A DNA stretch of 64,000 nt. Origin: Elymus sibiricus (taxonomy: Eukaryota > Streptophyta > Magnoliopsida > Poales > Poaceae). This document shows positions 40,501 through 55,100 of this stretch, piece after piece (position 1 is the stretch's first letter; the number at the start of each line of letters is the position of its first letter). The stretch spans positions 246,418,166 to 246,482,165 of the forward strand of contig CM077666.1 of NCBI GenBank assembly GCA_039707655.1, read 5' to 3'. Under the pieces are notes generated by a model. The model saw only the letters and a list, made by a program, of their open reading frames with translations. It made no database searches and was not told the origin of the DNA. The translations under genes were made by a program, and so were the position numbers.

Positions 40501-43254
40501 TAATTCAAATTTGAACTGCAAGTGTGCTCTCGTTTGGTCCTAATAAATTCTGAAAAATCATTTTTATCTTTCGCATTAGGAATGTAGGAAGTATCCACAA
40601 AGAAAACTCAGTTACCCACCCATTATATATGATTACTCATCCATGCAATTTTGACAACACATCGAAAGAAATTAAAGAAAATGAAAAAAGGCTCAAAAAT
40701 TGAAATCCTTTTGCATGGAGGCCTCTTATGTGCAATGGCTTGTGGGAAAAATAATAAACTGACAATACCGCAAACTTTTTTAAAAAACCTTCACAGACTG
40801 ACCTTCTCCTATGAAGATCAATGACTTTCAACCAAGAGGACCATGACCATGAGCATCTTCATGGCATAGTACATGATAACATCACCATTTTTTGAAATAA
40901 CAAGGGTGTTAACATTGTGAGCAATAATTCCACAAAAGGATTGAAGATTTGTTTAAAAATAATAATTTTCCATTTTTCTAGTGCCATGCATGACTTTTTT
41001 TGTGAAGCAAGTGCCATAAATAAGATTGTAAATCGTGCCCTTACAATTTTCTCCTAAAGTATACCACATGGGATGCCAACTGCCAATTTTTCTTGCATTT
41101 CAGAGTGATATTGCCGTATTTCATTGATTTATTGAATTTCTGGCGATTTACATCAAGTAATTCAAATTTGAACTGCAAGTGTGGTCTAGTTTGGTAAAAT
41201 AAATTCTGAAAAATCATTTTCACCTTCCACATTAGGAATGTAGGCAATGGCTTGTGGGAAAAATAATAAACTGACAATACCACAAACTTTTAAAAAACCT
41301 TCACAAACTGACCTATCTCCGATGAAGATCAATGACTTTCAATCAAGATGACCATCACCATGAGCATCTTCATGGCATAGTACATGATAACATCACCATT
41401 TTTGGAAACAACAAGGGTGTTAACATTGTGAGCAATAATTCCACAAAAAGATTGAAGATTTGGTTAAAAAAATTAATTTTCCATTTTTCTAGTGCTATGC
41501 ATGACTTTTTTTGTGAAGCAAGTGCCATAAATAAGATTCTAAATTATGCCTTTACAATTTTGTCCTAAAGTATACCACATGGGATGCCAACTTCCAATTT
41601 TTCATGAATTTCAGAGTGATATTGCCATATTTCATAGATTTATTGCTTTTTTAGCGATTTACATCAAGTAATTCAAATTTGAACTGCAAGTGTGCTCTAG
41701 TTTGGACCAATAAATTCTAAAAAATCATTTTCACCTTCCACGTTAGGAATGTACGCGGTATCCACAAAGAAAACTCAATTACTCAACCATTATATATGAT
41801 TACTCATCCATGCAATTTTGACAACACATCGAAAGAAAATAAAGAAAATGACAAAACGCTCAAAAATTGAAATCCTTTTGCATGGAGGCCTCTTATGTGC
41901 AATGGCTTGTGGGAAAAATAATAAACTGACAATACCACAAACTGTAAAAAAAACCCTTCACAAACTGACCTATCTCCGATGAAGATCAATGACTTTCAAC
42001 CAAGATGACCATCACCATGAGCATCTTCATGGCATAGTACATGATAACATCACCATTTTTCGAAATAAGAAGGGTGTTAACATCGTGAGCAATAATACCA
42101 CAAAAAGATTGAAGATTTGGTCAAAAAAAATTAATTTTCCATTTTTCTGGTGTTATGCATGACTTTTTTTGTGAAGCAAGTGCCATAAATAAGATTGTAA
42201 ATCGTGCCCTTACAATTTTCTCCTAAAGTATACCACATGGGATGCCAACTGCCAATTTTTCATGAATTTTAGAGTCATATTGCCATATTTCATTGATTTA
42301 TGGAACTTCTGGCGATTTACATCAAGTAATTCAAATTTGTACTGCAAGTGTGCTCTAGTTTGGTCCAATAAATTCTAAAAAATTCATTTTCACCTTCCAC
42401 GTTAGGAATGTACGCAGTATCCACAAAGAAAACTCAATTACCAACCATTATATATGATTACTCATCCATGCAATTTTGACAACACATCGAAAGATATTAA
42501 AGAAAATGAAAAATTACTCAAAAATTGAAATCCTTTTGCATGGAGGCCTCTTATGTGAAATGGCTTGTGGGAAAAATAATAAACTGACAATACCACAAAC
42601 TTAAAAAAAACCTTCACAAACTGACCTATCTTCGATGAAGATCAATGACTCTCAACCAAGATGGCCATCACCATGAGCATCTTCATGGCATAGTACATGA
42701 TAACATCACCATTTCTGGAAATTAGAAGGGTGTTAACATTGTGAGCAATAATTCCACAAAAAGATTGAAGATTTGGTTAAAAAAATTAATTTTCCAATTT
42801 TCTAGTGCAATGCATGACTTTTTTTGTGAAGCAAGTGCCATAAATAAGATTGTAAATCGTGCCCTTACAATTTTCTCCTAAAGTATACCACATGGGATGC
42901 CAATTGCCAATTTTTCATGAATTTAAAAGTGATATTGCCATATTTCATTAAATTATTTAATTTCTGGCGATTTACATCAAGTAATTCAAATTTGAACTGC
43001 AAGAATGCTCTTGTTTGGTCCAAATAAATTCTGGAAAATCATTTTTATCTTCCACATTAGGAATGTGGGAAGTATGCACAAAGAAAACTCCGTTACCCAC
43101 CCCTTATATATGATTACTCATCCATGCAATTTTGACAACAAATCGAAAGAATTAAAGAAAATGAAAAAAGGCTCAAAAATTGAAATCCTTTTGTATGGAG
43201 GCCTCTTATGTGCAATGGCTTGTGGGAAAAATGATAAACTGACAATACCACAAA
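37542..43254 (+). repeat. Super-unit IV continuation with rearranged monomer order
   Basis: Landmarks are at 37542, 38196, 38852, 39508, 40164, 40821, 41332, 41989 and 42645. The 38196 and 38852 monomers match 25776 and 26432 at an offset of 12,420. The 40164, 40821 and 41332 monomers match 28203, 28860 and 29371, including the 145-bp deletion. The fused pair with the 190-bp deletion is absent here. Instead 38,852 continues as a full-length monomer whose tail resembles the 12,202 class. The 39,508 monomer ends like the 12,689 class (CGAATGAAATT). Confidence 0.8.
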
Positions 43255-43275
43255 CTTTTTATCTTCCAGGAGGAC
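43255..43275 (+). other. ~46-bp deletion removing the monomer landmark
   Basis: CAAACTTTTTATCTT is followed directly by CCAGGAGGACCATGACC. The expected end-of-monomer text and the first 11 bases of the next monomer are lost. Spacing between flanking monomers drops to about 610 bp. CTT before the join may be filler or a shifted flank. I saw this junction only once in the window; its counterpart in the second 22.65-kb copy would lie beyond the right edge. Confidence 0.82.
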
Positions 43276-46200
43276 CATGACCATGAGCATCTTCATGGCA
43301 AAGTACATGATAACATCACCATTTTTGGAAATAACAAGGGTGTTAACATTGTGAGCAATAATTCCACAAAAAGATTGAAGATTTGGTTAAAAAAATTAAT
43401 TTTTTAATTTTCTAGTGCTATGCATGACTTTTTTGTGAAGCAAGTGCCATAAAAAAGATTGTAAATTGTGCCCGTACAATTTGTCCAAAAGTATACCACA
43501 TGGGATGCCAACTGCCAATTTTTCATGAATTTCAGAGTGATATTGCCATATTTCATAGATTTATTGAATTTCTGGCGATTTACATCAAGTAATTCAAATT
43601 TGAACTGCAAGTGTGCTCTCGTTTGGTCCAATAAATTCTAAAAAATCATTTTCACCTTGCACGTTAGGAATGTACGCAGTATCCACAAAGAAAACTCAAT
43701 TACTCAACCATTATATATGATTACTCATCCATGCAATTTTGACAACACATCGAAAGAAATTAAAGAAAATGACAAAACGCTCAAAAATTGAAATCCTTTT
43801 GCATGGAGGCCTCTTATGTGCAATGGCTTGTGGGAAAAATAATAAACTGACAATACCACAAACTTTAAAAAAAACCTTCACAGACTGACCTATCTCCGAT
43901 GAAGATCAATGACTTTCAACCAAGATGACCATCAACATGAGCATCTTCATGGCATAGTACATGATAACATCACCATTTTTGAAAATAAGAAGGGTGTTAA
44001 CATTGTGAGCAATAATTCCACAAAAAGATTGAACATTTGGTTAAAAAAATTAATTTTCCATTTTTCTAGTGTTATGCATGACTTTTTTTGTGAAGCAAGT
44101 GCCATAAATAAGATTGTAAATCATGCCCTTACAATTTTCTCCTAAAGTATACCACATGGGATGCCAACTGCCAATTTTTCATGAATTTCAGAGTGATATT
44201 GCCATATTTCATTGATTTATTGAATTTCTGGCGATTTACATCAAGTAATTCAAATTTGTACTGCAAGTGTGCTCTAGTTTGGTCGAATAAATTCTCAAAA
44301 ATCATTTTCACCTTCCACGTTAGGAATGTACGCAGTATCCACAAAGAAAACTCAATTACTCAACCATTATATATGATTACTCATCCATGCAATTTTGATA
44401 ACACATCGAAAGAAATTAAAGAAAATGAAAAAAGGCTCAAAAATTGAAATCCTTTTGCATGGAGGCCTCTTATGTATAATGGCTTGTGGGAAAATTATAA
44501 ACTGACAATACCAGAAACTTTTAAAAAAACCTTCACAAACTGACCTATCTCCGATGAAGATCACTTACTTTCAACCAAGATGACCATCACCATGAGCATC
44601 TTCATGGCATAGTACATGATAACATCACTATTTTTGGAAATAACAAGGGTGTTAACATTGTGAGCAATAATTCCATAAAAAGATTGAAGATTTGGTAAAA
44701 AAAAATATTTTTCCAATTTTATAGTGCTATGTATGACTTTTTTTGTGAAGCAAGTGCCATAAATAGGATTCTAAATTGTGCCCTTACAATTTTGTCCTAA
44801 AGTATACCACATGGGATGCCAACTGCCAATTTTTCATGAATGTCAGAGTGATATTGCCATATTTCATTGATTTATTGAATTTCTGGCGATTTACATCAAG
44901 TAATTCAAATTTGAACTGCAAGTGTGCTATAGTTTGGTCCAATAAATTTTAAAAAAATCATTTTCACCTTCCACGTTAGGAATGTACGCAGTATCCACAA
45001 AGAAAACTCAATTACTCAACCATTATATATGATTACTCATCCATGCAATTTTGACAACACATCGAAAGAAATTAAAGAAAATGACAAAACGCTCAAAAAT
45101 TGAAATCCTTTTGCATGGAGGCCTCTTATGTGCAATGGATTGTGGGAAAAATAATAAACTGACAATACCACAAACTTTTAAAAAACCTTCACAACCTGAC
45201 CTATCTCCGATGAAGATCAATGACTTTCAACCAAGATGACCATCACCATGAGCATCTTCATGGCATAGTACATGATAACATCACCATTTTTGGAAACAAC
45301 AAGGGTGTTAACATTGTGAGCAATAATTCCACAAAAAGATTGAAGATTTGCTTAAAAAAATTAATTTTCCATTTTTCTAGTGCTATGCATGACTTTTTTT
45401 GTGAAGCAAGTGCCATAAATAAGATTGTAAATCGTGCCCTTACAATTTTGTCCTAGAGTATACCACATGGGATGCCAACTGCCAATTTTTCATGAATTTC
45501 AGAGTGATATTGCCATATTTAATTGATTTATTGAATTTCTGGCGATTTACATCAAGTAATTCAAATTTGAACTGCAAGTGTGCTCTAGTTTGGTCCAAAT
45601 AAATTCTGCAAAATCATTTTTATCTTCCACATTAGGAATGTAGTAAGTATCCACAAAGAAAACTTAGGTACCAACCATTATATATGATTACTCATCAATG
45701 CAATTTTGACAACACATCGAAAGAAATTAAAGAAAATGAAAAAGGCTGAAAAATTGAAATCCTTTTGCATGGAGGCCTCTTATGTGCAATGGCTTGTGGG
45801 AAAAATAATAAACTGACAATACCACAAACTTTTAAAAAAACCTTCACAAACTGACCTATCTCCGATGAAGATCAATGACTTTCAACCAAGATGACCATCA
45901 CCATGAGCATCTTCATGGCATAGTACATGATAACATCACTATTTTTGGAAATTACAAGGGTGTTAACATTGTGAGCAATAATTCCGCAAAAAGATTGAAG
46001 ATTTGGTTAAAAATAATAATTTTCCATTTTTCTAGTGCGATGCATGACTTTTTTTGTGAAGCAAGTGCCATAAATAAGATTGTAAATCATGCCCTCACAA
46101 TTTTGTCCTAAAGTATACCACATGGGATGCCAACTGCCAAGTTTTCATTAATTTCAGAGTGATATTGCCATATTTCATTGATTTATTGAATTTCTGGTGA

Positions 46201-49200
46201 TTTACATCAAGTAATTCAAATTTGAACAGCAAGTGTGCTCTAGTTTGGTCCAATAAACTCTGAAAAATCATTTTCACCTTCCACGTTAGGAATGTACGCA
46301 GTATCCACAAAGAAAACTCAATTAGCCAGCCATTATATATGATTACTCATCCATGCAATTTTGACAACACATCGAAAGAAATTAAAGAAAATGAAAAAAA
46401 AAGCTCAAAAATTGAAATCCTTTTGCATGGTGGCCTCTTATGTGCAATGGCTTGTTGGAAAAATAATAAACGGACAATACCACAAACTTTTAAATAAACC
46501 TTCACAAACTGACCTATGTCCGATGAAGAATAATGACTTTCAACCAAGATGACCATCACCATGAGCATCTTCATGGCATAGTACTTGATAACATCACTAT
46601 TTTTGGAAATAACAAGGGTGTTAACATTGTGAGCAATAATTCCACAAAAAGATGGAAGATTTGGTTAAAAGAAATTAATTTTCCATTTTTCGAGTGCTAT
46701 GCATGACTTTTTTTGTGAAGCAAGTGCCATAAATAAGATTGTAAATCGTGCCCATACAGTTTTGTCCTAAAGTATACCACATGGGATGCCAATTGCCAAT
46801 TTTTCATGAATTTCAGAGTGATATTGCCATATTTCATTTATTTATTGAATTTCTAGCGATTTACATCAAGTAATTCAAATTTCAACTACAAGTGTGCTCT
46901 AGTTTGGTCCAAATAAATTCTGAAAAATCATTTTTATCTTCCACATTAGGAATGTAGGAAGTATCCACAAAGAAAACTCAGTTACCCACCCATTATATAT
47001 GATTACTCATCCATGCAATTTTGACAACACATCGAAAGAAATTAAAGAAAATGAAACAGGGCTCAAAAATTGAAATCCTTTTGCATGGAGGCCTCTTATG
47101 TGCAATGACTTGTGGGAAAAATAATAAACTGACAATACCACAAACTTTTAAAAAAAACCTTCACAGACTGACCTTTATCCTATGAAGATCAATGACTTTC
47201 AACCAAGAGGATCAAGACCATGAGCATCTTCATGGCATAGTACATGATAACATCATCATATTTGGAAATAACAAGGGTGTTAACATTGTGAGCAATAATT
47301 CCAGAAAAAGATTGAAGATTTGGTTTAAAAAAATAATTTCCATTTTTCTAGTGCCATGCATGACTTTTTTTGTGAAGCAAGTGCCATAAATAAGATTGTA
47401 AATCGTGCCCTTACAATTTTCTCCTAAAGTATACCATGGGATGCCAACTGCCAATTTTTCATGAATTTCAGAGTGATATTGCCATATTTCATTGATTTAA
47501 TGAATTTCTGGCGATTTACATCAAGGTATACAAAATTGAACTGCAAGTGTGCTCTTGTTCGGTCCAATAAATTCTGAAAAATCATTTTCACCTTCCACGT
47601 TAGGAATGTACGCAGTATCCACAAAGAAAACTTAGGTACCAACCATTATATATGATTACTCATCCATGCAATTTTGACAGCACATCGAACGAAATTAAAG
47701 AAAATGAAAAAAGGCTCAAAAATTGAAATCCTTTTGCATGGAGGCCTCTTATGTGCAATGGCTTGTGGGAAAAATAATAAACTAACAATACCACTAACTT
47801 TTAAAAAAAAACTTCACAAACTGACCTATCTCCGATGAAGATCAATGACTTTCCACCAAGATGACCATCGCCATGAGCATCTTCATGGCATAGTACATGA
47901 TAACTTCACTATTTTTGGAAATAACAAGGGTGTTAACATTGTGAGCAAAAATTCCACAAAAAGATTGAAGATTTGGTTAAAAAAATTAATTTTCCATTTT
48001 TCTAGTGCTATGCATGACTTTTTTTGCGAAGCAAGTGCCATAAATAAGATTGGAAGCATGCCCTCACAATTTTGTCCTGAAGTATAGCACATGGGATGCC
48101 AACTGCCAATTTTTCATGAATTTCAGAGTGATATTGCCATATTTCATTTATTTATTGAATTTCTGGCGATTTACATCAAGTAATTCAAGTTTGAACTGCA
48201 AGTGTGCTCTAGTTTGGTCCAAATAAATTCTGAAAAATCATTTTCACCTTCCACGTTAGGAATGTACGCAGTATCCACAAAGAAAACTAAGTTACCCACC
48301 CATTATATATGATTACTCATCCATGCAATTTTGACAACACATCGAAAGAAATTAAAGAAAATGAAAAAAAAGGCTCAAAAATTGAAATCCTTTTGCATGG
48401 AGGCCTCTTATGTGCAATGGCTTGTGGGAAAAATAATAAACTGACAATACCACAAACTTTTAAAAAAACCTTCACAAACTGACCTATCTCCGATGAAGAT
48501 CAATGACTTTCAACCAAGATGACCATCACCATGAGCATCTTCATGGCATAGTACCTCATAACATCACCATTTTTGGAAATAACAAGGGTGTTAACACTAT
48601 GAGCAATAATTCCACAAAAAGATTGAAGATTTGTCTTAAAAAAATAATTTTCCATTTTTCTAATACCACGCATGACCTTTTTTGTGAAGCAAGTGCCATA
48701 AATAAGATTATAAATCGTGCCCTTACAATTTTGTCCTAATGTATACCACATGGGATGCCAACTGCCAATTTTTCATGAATTTCATAGTGTCATTGCTATA
48801 TTTCATAGATTTATTGAAATTTTGGCGATTTACATCAAGTAATTCAAATTTGAACTGCAAGTGTGCTCTAGTTTGGTCCAAATAAATTCTAAAAAATCAT
48901 TTTTATCTTCCACATTAGGAATATAGGAAGTACCCACAAAGAAAACTCAGTTACCCACCCGTTATATATTATTACTCATCCATGCAATTTTGACAACACA
49001 TCGAAAGAAATTAAAGAAAATGAAACAGGGTTCAAAAATTGAAATCCTTTTGCATGGAGGCCTCTTATGTGCAATGACTTGTGGGAAAAATAATAAACTG
49101 ACAATACCACAAACTTTTAAAAAAACCTTCACAAACTGACCTATCTCCGATGAAGATCAATGACTTTCAACCAAGATGACCATCACCATGGGCATCTTCA

Positions 49201-52174
49201 TGGCATAGTACATGATAACATCACTATTTTTGGAAATAACAAGGGTGTTAACATTGTGAGCAATAATTCCACAAAAAGATTGAAGATTTGGTTAAAAAAA
49301 TTATTTTTCCATTTTTCTAGTGCTATGCATGACTTTTTTTGTGAAGCAAGTGCCATAAATAAGATTGTAAATCATGCCCTCACAATTTTGTCCTAAAGTA
49401 TACCACATGGGATGCCAACTGCCAATTTTTCATGAATTTCAGAGTGATATTGCCATATTTCATTGATTTATTGAATTTCTGGTGATTTACATCAAGTAAT
49501 TCAAATTTGAACAGCAAGTGTGCTCTAGTTAGGTCCAATAAACTCTGAAAAATCATTTTCACCTTCCACGTTAGGAATGTACGCAGTATCCACAAAGAAA
49601 ACTCCATTATCCAGCCATTATATATGATTACTCATCCATGCAATTTTGATAACATATCGAAAGAAATTAAAGAAAATGAAAAATAGCTCAAAAATTGAAA
49701 TCCTTTTGCATGGAGGCCTCTTATGTGCAATGGCTTGTGGGAGAAATAATAAACTGACAATATCACAAACTTTTAAAAAACCCTTCACAAACTGACCTAT
49801 CTCACATGAAGATCAATGACTTTCAACCAAGATAACCATCACCATGAGCATATTCATGGCATAGTACATGATAACATCACTATTTTTGGAAATAACAAGG
49901 GTGTTAACATTGTGAGCAATAATTCCACAAAAAGATTGAAGATTTGGTTAAAAAAATTAATTTTCCATTTTTCTAGTGCTACGCATGACTTTTTTTTGTG
50001 AAGCAAGTGCCATAAATAAGATTGTAAATCATGCCCTCACAATTTTGTCCTAAAGTATACCACAAGGGATGCCAACTGTCAATTTTTCATGAATTTCAGA
50101 GTGATATTGCCATATTTCATTGATTTATTGAATTTCTGGTGTTTTACATCAAGTAATTCAAATTTGAACAGCAAGTGTGCTCTAGTTTGGTCCAATAAAT
50201 TCTGAAAAATCATTTTCACCTTCAACGTTAGGAATGTACGCAGTATCCACAAAGAAAACTCAATTACCCAACCATTTGATATGATTACTCATCCATGCAA
50301 TTCTGACAACACATCGAAAGAAATTAAAGAAAATGAAAAAAGGGTCAAAAATTGAAATCCTTTTGCATGGAGGCCTCTTATGTGCAATGGCTTGTGGGAA
50401 AAATAATAAACTGACAATACCACAAACTTTTAAAATAACCTTCACAAACTGACCTATCTCCGATGAAGATCAATGACTTTCAACCAAGATGACCATCACC
50501 ATGAGCATCTTCATGGCATAGTACATGATAACATCACTATTTTTGGAAATAACAAGGGTGTTAACATTGTGAGCAATGATTCCACAAAAAGATTGAAGAT
50601 TTGGTTTAAAAACTTAATTTTCCATTTTTCTAGTGCTATGCATGACTTTTTTTGTGAAGCAAGTGCCATAAATAAGAATGTAAATCATGCCGTCACAATT
50701 TTGTCCTAAAGTATACCACATGGGATGCCAACTGCCATTTTTTCATGAATTTCAGAGTGATATTGCCATATTTCATTGATTTATTGAATTTCTGGTGATT
50801 TACATCAACTAATTCAAATTTGAACTGCAAGTGTGCTCTAGTTTGGTCCAAATAAATTCTGAAAAATCATTTTTACCTTCCACATTAGGAATATAGGAAG
50901 TATCCACAAAGAAAACTCTGTTACCCACCAATTATATATGATTACTCATCCATGCAATTTTGACAACACATCGAAAGAAATTAAAGAAAATGAAAAATAG
51001 TTCAAAAATTGAAATCCTTTTGCATGGAGGCCTCTTATGTGCAATGGCTTGTGGGAAAAATAATAAACTGACAATACCACAAACTTTTAAAAAAACCTTC
51101 ACAAAGTGACCTATCTCCGAAGAAGATCAATGACTTTCAACCAAGATGACCATCACCATGGGCATCTTCATGGCATAGTACATGATAACATCACTATTTT
51201 TGGAAATAACAAGGGTGTTAACATTGTGAGCAATAATTCCACAAAAAGATTGAAGATTTGGTTAAAAAAATTAATTTTCCATTTTTCTAGTGCTATGCAT
51301 GACTTTTTTTGTGAAGCAAGTGCCATAAATAAGATTGTAAATCATGCCCTCACAATTTTGTCCTAAAGTATACCACATGGGATGCCAACTGCCAATTTTT
51401 CATGAATTTCAGAGGGATATTGCCATATTTCATTGATTTATTGAATTTCTGGTGATTTACATCAAGTAATTCAAATTTGAACTGCAAGTGTGCTCTAGTT
51501 TGGTCCAAATAAATTCTAAAAAATCATTTTTATCTTCCACATTAGGAATATAGGTAGTATCCACAAAGAAAACTCAGTTACCCACCCATTATATATTATT
51601 ACTCATCCATGCAATTTTGACAACACATCAGAAGAAATTAAAGAAAATGAAAAATAGCTCGAAAATTGAAATCCTTTTGCATGGAGGCCTCTTATGTGCA
51701 ATGGCTTGTGGGAAAAATAATAAACTGAATATACCACAAACTTTAAAAAAAAACCTTCACAGACTGACCTTTCTCCTATGAAGATCAACAAGTTTCAACC
51801 AAGAGGACCATGACCATGAGCATCTTCATGGCATAGTACATGACAACATCACCATTTTTGGAAATAACAAGGGTGTTAACGTTGTGAGCAATAATTCCAC
51901 AAAAAGATTGAAGATTTGTCTTAAAAAAATAATTTTCCATTTTTCTAGTGCCACGCATGACCTTTTTTGTGAAGCAAGTGCCATAAATAAGATTGTAAAT
52001 CGTGCCCTTATAGTTTTGTCCTAATGTATACCACATGGGATGCCATTTGCTAATTTTTCATGAATTTCATAGTGCCATTGCTATATTTCATTGATTTATT
52101 GAATTTCTGGCGATTTACATCAAGTAAATCAAATTTGAACTACAAGTGTGCTCTAGTTTGGTCCAATAAATTCT

Positions 52175-52178
52175 GAAA
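52175..52178 (+). other. 116-bp deletion at GAAA microhomology
   Basis: AATAAATTCTGAAA continues as TTAAAGAAAATAAAAAAAGG. Both flanks contain GAAA (CTGAAAAATC and CGAAAGAAATTAAAG), so the join is at a 4-bp shared string. The corresponding place in the neighbouring duplicate near 53,370 is intact. The deletion therefore post-dates the local duplication or was present in only one parent. Confidence 0.85.
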
Positions 52179-55100
52179 TTAAAGAAAATAAAAAAAGGCT
52201 CAAAAATTGAAATCCTTTTGCATAGAGGCCTCTTATGTGCAATGGCTTGTGGGAAAAATAATAAACTGACAATACCACAAACTTTTAAAAAAACATTCAC
52301 AAACTGACCTATCTCCGATGAAGATCAATGACTTTCAACCAAGATGACCATGACCATGAGCATCTTCATGGCATATTACATGATAACATCACCATTTTTG
52401 GAAATAACAAGGGTGTTAACATTGTCAGCAATAATTCCACAAAAAGATTGAAGATTTGGTTAAAAAAAATTAATTTTCCACTTTTCTAGTGCAATGCATG
52501 ACTTTTTTTTCTCAAGCAAGTGCCATAAATTAGATTGTAAATCGTGCCCTTACAATTTTGTCTTAAAGTATACCACATGGGATGCCAACTGCCAATTTTC
52601 CATGAATTTCAGAGTGATATTGCCATATTTCATTGATTTATTGAATTTCTGGTGATTTACATCAAGTAATTCAAATTTGAACTGCAAGTGTGCTCTAGTT
52701 TGGTCCAAATAAATTCTAAAAAATCATTTTTATCTTCCACATTAGGAATATAGGTAGTATCCACAAAGAAAACGCAGTTACCCACCCATTATATATTATT
52801 ACTCATCCATGCAATTTTGACAACACATCAGAAGAAATTAAAGAAAATGAAAAATAGCTCGAAAATTGAAATCCTTTTGCATGGAGGCCTCTTATGTGCA
52901 ATGGCTTGTGGGAAAAATAATAAACTGACAATACCACAAGCTTTAAAAAAACCCTTCACAGACTGACCTTTCTCCTATGAAGATCAACGAGTTTCAACCA
53001 AGAGGACCATGAGCATGAGCATCTTCATGGCATAGTACATGACAACATCACCATTTTTGGAAATAACATGGGTGTTAACGTTGTGAGCAATAATTCCACA
53101 AAAAGATTGAAGATTTGTCTTAAAAAAATAATTTTCCATTTTTCTAGTGCCACGCATGACCTTTTTTGTGAAGCAAGTGCCATAAATAAGATTGTAAATC
53201 GTGCCCTTACAGTTTTGTCCTAATGTATACCACATGGGATGCCAACTGCTAATTTTTCATGAATTTCATTGTGCCATTGCTATATTTCATTGATTTATTG
53301 AATTTCGGGCGATTTACATCAACTAAATCAAATTTGAACTACAAGTGTGCTCTAGTTTGGTCCAATAAATTCTGAAAAATCATTTTCACCTTCCACATTA
53401 GGAATGTAGGCAGTATCCACAAAGAAAACTCAGTTACCAACCAATTATATATGATTACTCATCCATGCAATTTTGACAACACATCGAAAGAAATTAAAGA
53501 AAATGAAAAAAGGCTCAAAAATTGAAATCCTTTTGCATGGAGGCCTCTTATGTGCAATGGCTTATGGGAAAAATAATAAGCTGACAATACCACAAACTTT
53601 CAAAAAAACCTTCACAAACTGACCTATCTCCGATGAAGATCAATGACTTTCAACCAAGATGACCATCACCATGAGAATCTTCATGGCATAGTACATGATA
53701 ACATCACTATTTTTGGAAATAACAAGGGTGTTAACATTGTGAGCAATAATTCCACAAAAAGATTGAAGATTTGGTTAAAAAAACTAATTTTCCATTTTTC
53801 TAGTGCTATGCATGACTTTTTTGTGAAGCAAGTGCCATAATTAAGATTGTAAATCGTGCCCTCACAATTTTGTCCTAAAGTATACCACATGGGATGCCAA
53901 CTGCCAATTTTTCATGAATTTCAGAGTGATATTGCCATATTTCATTGATTTATTGAATTTCTGGTGACTTACATCAAGTAATTCAAATTTGAACAGCAAG
54001 TGTGCTCTAGTTTGGTCCAATAAACTCTGAAAAATCATTTTCACCTTCCACATTAGGAATGTACGCAGTATCCACAAAGAAAACTCAATTACCAACCATT
54101 ATATATGATTACTCATCCATGCAATTTTGACAACACATCGAAAGAAATTTAGAAAATGAAAAAAGGCTCAAAAATTGAAATACTTTTGCATGGAGGCCTC
54201 TTATGTGCAATGGTTTGTGGGAAAAATAATAAACTGACAATACCACAAACTTTCAAAAAAACCTTCACAAACTGACCTATCTCCGATGAAGATCATTGAC
54301 TTTCAACCAAGATGACCATCACCATGAGAATCTTCATGGCATAGTACTTGATTACATCACTATTTTCGTAAATAACAAGGGTGTTAACATTGAGAGCAAT
54401 AATTCCACAAAAAGATAGAAGATTTGGTTAAAAAAATTAATTTTCCATTTTTCTAGTGCTATGCATGACTTTTTTTTGTGAAGCATGTGCCATAAATATG
54501 ATTGTAAATCGTGCCCTTACAGTTTTGTCCTAAAGTATACCACATGGGATATCAACTGCCAATTTTTTATGAATTTCGGAGTGATATTGCCATATTTCAT
54601 TGATTTATTGAATTTCTGGCGATTTACATCAAATAATTCAAATTTGAACTGCAAGTGTGCTCTAGTTTGGTCCAAATAAATTCTGAAAAATCATTTTTAT
54701 CTTCCACATTAGGAATGTAGGAAGTATCCACAAAGAAAACTCAGTTACCCACCCATTATATATGATTACTCATCCATGCAATTTTGACAACACATCGAAA
54801 GAAATTAAAGAAAATGAAAAACAGCTCAAAAATTGAAATCCTTTTGCATGGAGGCCTCTTATGTGCAATGGCTTGTGGGAAAAATAATAAATTGACAATA
54901 CCACAAACTTTTAAAAAAAACCTTCCCAGACTGACCTTTCTCCTATGAAGATCAATGAGTTTCAACCAAGAGGACCATGACCATGAGCATCTTCATGGCA
55001 TAGTACATGATAACATCACCATTTTTGGAAATAACAAGGCTGTTAACATTGTGAGCAACAATTCCACAAAAAGATTGAAGATTTGTCTTAAAAAAATAAT

